Origin: Mycobacterium persicum
GTDB taxonomy: Bacteria > Actinomycetota > Actinomycetes > Mycobacteriales > Mycobacteriaceae
Assembly: GCF_002086675.1 (NCBI RefSeq)
Contig: NZ_MVIF01000007.1
Coordinates: 1 to 64,000 of the forward strand
DNA: 64,000 bases
Direction of reading: 5' to 3'
Shown here: positions 59,849 through 64,000 of the stretch, one piece after another
Layout: every line of letters starts with the position of its first letter
Position numbering within the stretch: the stretch's first letter is position 1
Made by a program: the position numbers and the translations under genes
Notes under the pieces: model-generated
Database searches by the model: none
What the model saw: only the letters and a program-made list of their open reading frames with translations
Told to the model about the DNA's origin: nothing

Positions 59849-60894
59849 TATGCTGCCGGTTCTTGGCCTTGCAGCTCAACTGCCCCGGCAGCAACCGGGG
59901 CGGGTTGCGGGGGCGGGCCATCCGGGCGCACCACGAGCCACCGGTGCGCCGGCCGTTCGACCGGTTTGCGCTCCAACCCTTCGAACACCCGCCCGGCAGC
60001 GGCCACGGCGGCCGCGGCCAACGCGTAGCCAACGACCGTCATCACCGTGTTGTTGGCGATGCCCTGGGCGTCGCCGGCAAAGCTGGTGGCGATGGCGAAG
60101 ATCGACACCGCATTGCTGACCCCCCAGGTGATCCACCACACCACGATGGGCCGGCGCAGCCGGTGGTAGTGGTCTTCGACCACCGCGAGTTCGATGACGT
60201 ACACCGGCGCCCACAACACGTTGGCCAACGGCAGCAGACAGCCGGCCCACAACTGCCGCGCCGAGCGGTGCTCGGGCAGGCCGTGATGGGCGAACGCGGC
60301 AGCCCGACGAGCGATCAGCCAGCGAATGAGCACGACGAAACAGCCGATCGTCGCGACGAGCGCGGCAATGCTGGCCAGCACCCCCAACCACAGCGCGGCC
60401 CCGGCCACCAGGGAGTTAAGCAATAGGCTGCGGTTGACGATGAGGAGCACGTATCGCACCGCATAGACCAATGCGGCGATACCGAGCACCACGATCGTGG
60501 CGAACAGCGCGGCGCGCACCGTGGGTGCGGCCGGCCCGGACTTTTCCGGTATCGCCGCCGGCGACGGTGCGGTCGAAGGGAGTCGGTCCGCCAGACCCCA
60601 ACGCGGCATCACGGCATAGCGCGGCGTGGGCCCGCGGAATCGTCGCCAGGTCCGCGGTGGCGGCGGGGCGCCCGGGCGTACCGCGATCCAGCGAAACCCG
60701 GGTGGGAGCCGCGGCGGAGTGCGCTGCATGAGGTGAGGCGCCGGCTGAGGGCCCACCGCCGAAGGCCACCGCGGGTCACCCGCCGACGGGTCGGCCAGCG
60801 GCGCCATCAGGGTCCCCCGGCAACGTGGACACCACACCCGCTGACGATCGCGGACGTTCCACCGAGTGCCGCATTGGGAGCACACCTGGATCAC
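59848..60894 (-). CDS. Zinc-ribbon, DUF4328-like membrane protein (Rv3843c)
   Basis: GTG start; 348 residues (Rv3843c 342). An N-terminal zinc ribbon (VCSQCGTRWNVRDRQRVWCPRCRG, two CxxC pairs at residues 5-8 and 22-25) precedes a Pro/Arg-rich linker. A DUF4328-type membrane domain with about six helices follows (VRAALFATIVVLGIAALVYA; LWAGCLLPLANVLWAPVYVIE), then a Pro-rich tail. Function unknown. Translationally coupled to glpQ1 by TAATG. Confidence 0.83.
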   Translation of the reverse strand: MIQVCSQCGTRWNVRDRQRVWCPRCRGTLMAPLADPSAGDPRWPSAVGPQPAPHLMQRTPPRLPPGFRWIAVRPGAPPPPRTWRRFRGPTPRYAVMPRWGLADRLPSTAPSPAAIPEKSGPAAPTVRAALFATIVVLGIAALVYAVRYVLLIVNRSLLLNSLVAGAALWLGVLASIAALVATIGCFVVLIRWLIARRAAAFAHHGLPEHRSARQLWAGCLLPLANVLWAPVYVIELAVVEDHYHRLRRPIVVWWITWGVSNAVSIFAIATSFAGDAQGIANNTVMTVVGYALAAAAVAAAGRVFEGLERKPVERPAHRWLVVRPDGPPPQPAPVAAGAVELQGQEPAA

Positions 60895-61441
60895 CGGACC
60901 AGCCTAATAGCCTGCCGACACCACGGCACAGCACGGCGTCAAAGCGGATCGGGGAAGCACCTTGCGTGCGCGGGGCGGTGCGGGACCGCGGCGGCCCGGG
61001 CCCCCGGCGAGGCAGTCTGCGCGACCCCTGGACGGGACCTGGCCAGAACCTGGACAGCTACTAAGGCCCAACCGCGACCTATCCACAGTTTCCACAGCTT
61101 TATCCACAGTCGGCTGTCCGTCTCGATGCCGCCTCTATCGGCCCGGTTCGCGTCGAACTGTGGATAACATGGCGCTCCCGGGACGCGCCGATCGACAGCC
61201 CGGAGGCGCCGCGAGCGAAGTGCGGGGCTGCGTCGGGCCAAGCTTTTCCGCGGTCCGGTTAACGACTTGCCGGCGCTGCGGTGGCGAACCGTCAGAGGTT
61301 GTCCGGCCCGGCTCGGTCGCGCGGCCGCAGGCAGTGGTTTTCGACGGCCGGCTGGTGCGGTCTTGCCATCATCTGGCCATCACCCGGCGACACTGCCGGC
61401 GTTGTTCGTCGCGCAATTTTTCAACTAGTGCACCAGGCGTT
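60895..61441. other. Long non-coding stretch with DnaA-box cluster
   Basis: 547 bp between the zinc-ribbon gene and the short reading frames before sodA. In M. tuberculosis a transposase gene and Rv3845 occupy this interval; no transposase remnant is seen here. Open frames in it (on both strands) lack any recognised domain. The notable content is four DnaA-box-like 9-mers at 61079-61167. Confidence 0.5.
61079..61167. promoter_or_regulatory. Cluster of four DnaA-box-like 9-mers
   Basis: TTATCCACA at 61100-61108 and its complement TGTGGATAA at 61159-61167 are perfect DnaA consensus boxes. CTATCCACA (61079-61087) and GTTTCCACA (61088-61096) are one- or two-base variants. Four sites in 89 bp, three in one orientation, is far above expectation in high-G+C DNA. 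There is no dnaA or dnaN here, so this is not the standard origin context. Confidence 0.6.
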
Positions 61442-61515
61442 ATGATCTGCGACGCGATGTTCATTGTGACTCACCTCACTGAGGCGGGATGACCATGCCG
61501 GGGGAAGGCGTTTGA
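61442..61515 (+). other. Two overlapping mini-ORFs before a small membrane protein gene
   Basis: MICDAMFIVTHLTEAG (61442-61492) ends in ATGA, which opens MTMPGEGV (61489-61515), whose stop in turn overlaps the ATG of the next gene (TGATG). The chain of exact stop-start overlaps suggests leader-peptide coupling or simply a longer untranslated leader. Translation of the mini-ORFs is unproven. Confidence 0.3.
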
Positions 61516-61670
61516 TGGCGACACACTCCTACGGTCCGGGGTCGCCGCCACCGTCGAATTCGCGCTCGGGTTCGCCCGCCTGGAACCACGCCTATGTCAT
61601 CGCCGCCCTTCGTGCCGGACTGATCGCGCTCGCGCTGCTCGCGGTGCTGGTCTTCCTGGTTGTGTATTAA
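61515..61670 (+). CDS. Small single-pass membrane protein
   Basis: 51 residues: MATHSYGPGSPPPSNSRSGS, then a Trp-Asn-His stretch and one hydrophobic helix (about residues 25-50, ending LLAVLVFLVVY). GGGGGAAGG lies 6 bases upstream of the ATG, an excellent ribosome-binding site, and the start overlaps the preceding mini-ORF stop. I do not recognise it. The topology suggests a cytoplasmic Pro/Ser-rich tail. 173 bp before sodA on the same strand. Confidence 0.55.
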   Translation: MATHSYGPGSPPPSNSRSGSPAWNHAYVIAALRAGLIALALLAVLVFLVVY

Positions 61671-61843
61671 GTCCCCGGCGCCCGGGTATGCCCTGAGAAA
61701 TTCAAGGAACTGCTCGAGCCGTTCCGGATGATGGGGGCTGTTCTTGCGGCACGCGCGGTCATGCAGCAGGGTTGACTACGTCAGCCCGCCGCGTGGCGGA
61801 ACCCACGCGAATGACGTGTCAGACGATTGAAGGAGGGAACGCC

Positions 61844-62467
61844 GTGGCCGAATACGCTTTGCCCGATCTGGATTGGGACTACGGGGCGCTGGAACCACAC
61901 ATCTCGGGTCAGATCAACGAACTTCACCACAGTAAGCACCACGCCACCTACGTCAAGGGCGCCAACGATGCGGTCGCCAAACTCGAAGAGGCGCGCGCCA
62001 AGGAAGACCACTCGGCGATCTTGCTGAACGAGAAGAACTTGGCCTTCAACCTCGCCGGCCACGTCAACCACACGATCTGGTGGAAGAACCTTTCTCCCAA
62101 CGGAGGCGACAAGCCGACCGGCGAACTCGCCGCGGCCATCGACGAGGCGTTCGGGTCCTTCGACAAGTTTCGTGCCCAATTCCACGCCGCCGCCACCACG
62201 GTGCAGGGGTCGGGCTGGGCGGCGCTGGGCTGGGACACTCTCGGCAACAAGCTCCTGATATTCCAGGTCTACGACCACCAGACGAACTTTCCGCTCGGAA
62301 TCATTCCGTTACTGCTGCTCGACATGTGGGAACACGCCTTCTACCTCCAGTACAAGAATGTCAAGGTCGACTTCGCCAAAGCATTCTGGAATGTCGTGAA
62401 CTGGGCCGATGTGCAGGCGCGCTACGAGGCGGCCACCTCGAAAACGCAGGGCCTGATCTTCGGCTGA
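61844..62467 (+). CDS. sodA: Iron superoxide dismutase SodA
   Basis: GTG start preceded by AGGAGGGA; 207 residues, the same as M. tuberculosis SodA and nearly identical over most of its length. Metal ligands: His in [10 protein letters not shown], His in GHVNHTIWW, and Asp/His in [30 protein letters not shown] holds the His that marks the mycobacterial iron form. Exported in pathogenic mycobacteria without a classical signal peptide (none seen here). Confidence 0.97.
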   Translation: MAEYALPDLDWDYGALEPHISGQINELHHSKHHATYVKGANDAVAKLEEARAKEDHSAILLNEKNLAFNLAGHVNHTIWWKNLSPNGGDKPTGELAAAIDEAFGSFDKFRAQFHAAATTVQGSGWAALGWDTLGNKLLIFQVYDHQTNFPLGIIPLLLLDMWEHAFYLQYKNVKVDFAKAFWNVVNWADVQARYEAATSKTQGLIFG

Positions 62468-62484
62468 CTCCAGCATTTTCAGCG

Positions 62485-62518
62485 CCTGGGCGCCGCGCAG
62501 TATTGCGCGGCGCCCAGG
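62485..62518 (+). terminator. 15-bp-stem hairpin after sodA
   Basis: CCTGGGCGCCGCGCA (62485-62499) pairs perfectly with TGCGCGGCGCCCAGG (62504-62518) around GTAT, 18 bp after the sodA stop, followed by TCTTTGG. Intrinsic terminator of sodA. Confidence 0.8.
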
Positions 62519-62691
62519 TCTTTGGCCGGTTTCGATATCGCGACTTCTCGACGACACCGCGATCGTGGCGAGGGGTTAGCCGTGTCGGGTTGCGCAGCGC
62601 CAAATCCCCGCGCATGCTTGATTATTGAAACTAGACGGTTGTTCGAGCTAGCAGCGCGGTTATTTCGGATGGAGGCATCTCGGAGGGCGGC

Positions 62692-63225
62692 ATGAATGCT
62701 GGGTCAGATAGACCGATAGGGGTTGCTCCCTTTCATTCTCGTGGTGCCCTGAAAGGGTTTGTCATCTCTGGACGCTGGCCTGATTCGACCAAAGAATGGG
62801 CGCAGCTGCTGATGGTCGCCGTCCGGGTCGCGTCGTGGCCCGGACTGCTTTCCACGACAACCGTATTCGGTGCCCGCGAAGAATTGCCCGACGAACCCGC
62901 GCCCGGAACCGTCGGCCTGGTGCTGGCCGAGGGCACGGTGTTCGGCGAATCCGCCATCCGACCCGGATATTTCGCCGATCATCAGCCCCCGGCATTGCTG
63001 ATGTTGCATCCGCCCTCGGAAACAACGCCGTCGCTACCGGAATGCACCGGCGCGGCGTCGGGCTGCGTCCTACTGCCCGGGTTGCCGCATCTGGGTCTGG
63101 AGCACCGGGCCGCCTGGGTGGAGGCCGAAGCGGACGGCACCATCACATCAATGGTGAGTCGCGTCGGTGTCGACCCCATCAGCCACCCCGACACCGCAAT
63201 CCTGGCGATGCTGCTTGCCGCATAA
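62692..63225 (+). CDS. Conserved protein of unknown function (Rv3847)
   Basis: 177 residues, equal in length to Rv3847; ribosome-binding site GGAGGGCGG before the ATG. No signal or membrane segment. Pattern: hydrophilic N-terminus (MNAGSDRPIGVAPFHSRGAL), then an alpha/beta region (WAQLLMVAVRVASWPGLLST, GTVGLVLAEGTVFGESAIRP). No domain that I can name. Monocistronic between the sodA terminator and the riboswitch. Confidence 0.8.
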   Translation: MNAGSDRPIGVAPFHSRGALKGFVISGRWPDSTKEWAQLLMVAVRVASWPGLLSTTTVFGAREELPDEPAPGTVGLVLAEGTVFGESAIRPGYFADHQPPALLMLHPPSETTPSLPECTGAASGCVLLPGLPHLGLEHRAAWVEAEADGTITSMVSRVGVDPISHPDTAILAMLLAA

Positions 63226-63333
63226 GCCAATTCGAAACCATAGTTTCGGCCAGCGAATCCGAGAATGCGACTGGCCGAACTCTGTCGTCGCCCTGGCGCG
63301 CCCGGAAACCGGCCGCTAGCCTGGGGTTCGTTA

Positions 63334-63424
63334 GCGAAGGGGAGTAGCCCCGAATCGTCGGGTCGACATACTGGCGAAAGCCCGGCCGGCGAACCGTCGT
63401 GCAGACGGTGGGCGAGACCTTCGA
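63334..63424 (+). ncRNA. yybP-ykoY (manganese) riboswitch
   Basis: The sequence carries the hallmarks in order: GAAGGGGAGTAGC (63336-63348), CGACATACTGGC (63364-63375), a variable hairpin, and GGGCGAGACCTTC (63410-63422). CGAAGG and CCTTCG close the P1 helix. These are the conserved loops of the Mn2+-binding yybP-ykoY class. It lies about 54 bp before the start of a UPF0016/TMEM165-type cation-export gene, a typical partner, so manganese should switch on export. Confidence 0.85.
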
Positions 63425-63477
63425 CCGATGTTCGATGACCACGGCGTCATCGGCCACGTGTCGAAAGGTCGTCCCCA

Positions 63478-64000
63478 ATGCTCGCAGCCACACTCCTGAG
63501 TCTCGGAGTCGTTTTCGTCGCCGAACTCGGCGACAGATCCCAACTCGTGACCATGACCTATGCGTTGCGGTTTCGCTGGTGGGTGGTGATGGCCGGCGTG
63601 GCGATCGCGTCTTTCACGGTGCACGGGGTCTCGGTGGCGATCGGCCACTTCCTGGGCGCCACGCTCCCGGCGCGGCCGATGGCTTTCGCGGGCGCGATCG
63701 CGTTCCTACTGTTCGCGGTGTGGGCCTGGCGAGAAAGCGCGGCCGGTGACGACAAGCCCGCGACCCCACCCCATCCACGGTTCGCGCTGCTGACCGTGGT
63801 GTCATCGTTCGTGCTGGCCGAGCTCAGCGACAAGACGACGCTGGCAACGGTGACCCTGGCCAGCGATCACGACTGGGTCGGTGTGTGGATCGGCTCCACC
63901 CTGGGCATGATCTTGGCCGACGGCCTGGCAATCGGTGCGGGACTACTGCTGCACCAGCGGCTGCCCGAGCAGCTGCTGCATGTGCTGGCCAGCCTGTTGT
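63478..64000 (+). CDS. UPF0016/TMEM165 (GDT1)-family cation exporter, 5' part
   Basis: Open from the ATG at 63478 to the window edge (174 codons). Two copies of the family motif E-x-G/S-D-K/R-S/T are present: FVAELGDRSQLVTMTYALRF near residue 15 and FVLAELSDKTTLATVTLASD near residue 106. Each sits in a membrane helix of a duplicated three-helix unit. Family members move Mn2+ or Ca2+ across membranes. The upstream manganese riboswitch makes Mn2+ export the likely job. Truncated by the window. Confidence 0.88.
   Translation, partial: MLAATLLSLGVVFVAELGDRSQLVTMTYALRFRWWVVMAGVAIASFTVHGVSVAIGHFLGATLPARPMAFAGAIAFLLFAVWAWRESAAGDDKPATPPHPRFALLTVVSSFVLAELSDKTTLATVTLASDHDWVGVWIGSTLGMILADGLAIGAGLLLHQRLPEQLLHVLASLL

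Noticed and set aside
61079..61167. DnaA-box cluster considered as the chromosomal origin
   Set aside because: No dnaA, dnaN, rpmH or gidB nearby and gene content matches a position well away from oriC in M. tuberculosis.

Overview
The window is chromosomal DNA of a Mycobacterium, most likely a slow-growing non-tuberculous species. This rests on the high G+C content, the complete mycolate/arabinogalactan cell-wall locus, mycobacterial signature proteins (EmbA/EmbB, Pks13, FadD32, antigen 85, Erp, GlfT2) and gene order that follows M. tuberculosis H37Rv from about Rv3794 to Rv3848, with losses and insertions. Locus numbers quoted are homologies recalled from memory, not search results.

Layout. 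(1) 1-3408 is an accessory patch: the 5' end of an ISL3-family transposase running off the left edge, a broken reading frame, a decayed NHL beta-propeller fragment and a family-2 glycosyltransferase. It occupies the place where embC precedes embA in M. tuberculosis. (2) 3493-9980 holds embA-embB, the arabinosyltransferases for arabinogalactan. (3) 10061-13183 holds an arylsulfotransferase-like Tat protein, a secreted protein, a membrane protein and a lipoprotein. (4) 13302-24066 holds fadE35, then convergently accD4-pks13-fadD32, the mycolic-acid condensation machinery. (5) 24400-34689 is a minus-strand wall-assembly block: Rv3802c-type lipase, fbpD, fbpA, aftB, ubiA, PAP2 phosphatase, glfT2 and glf. 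(6) 34954-37688 holds erp and an LGFP-repeat amidase.

(7) 37711-42021 is the most unusual part. It encodes a fused ornithine-decarboxylase-like/spermidine-synthase-like protein facing an operon of a YgiB-like protein, a YgiC/glutathionylspermidine-synthase-like ATP-grasp ligase and a DUF350 membrane protein. It sits between homologues of Rv3811 and Rv3813c and looks like an uncharacterised amine-synthesis and amine-ligation system at the membrane.

(8) 42143-48157 holds a HAD hydrolase, three tandem acyltransferases, an APH-like kinase and a metallo-beta-lactamase/Rieske protein. (9) 48226-52263 holds an FAD oxidoreductase with a TetR regulator, a small membrane protein and serS. The sulfolipid locus found in this interval in M. 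tuberculosis is absent. (10) 52375-63225 holds a septum-formation-like protein, a metalloprotease-like protein, a phosphoglycerate-mutase-like protein, pheA, IdeR-box-linked genes (DUF2470, LCP, bfrB), glpQ1, a zinc-ribbon membrane protein, a DnaA-box cluster, sodA and Rv3847. (11) 63334-64000 holds a yybP-ykoY (manganese) riboswitch and the start of a UPF0016/TMEM165-type cation exporter gene.

Together the genes make and attach mycolic acids (FadD32, AccD4, Pks13, FbpA), make decaprenyl-phospho-arabinose (UbiA, PAP2 phosphatase) and polymerise galactan and arabinan (Glf, GlfT2, EmbA/B, AftB). The right-hand part concerns iron, manganese and redox homeostasis.
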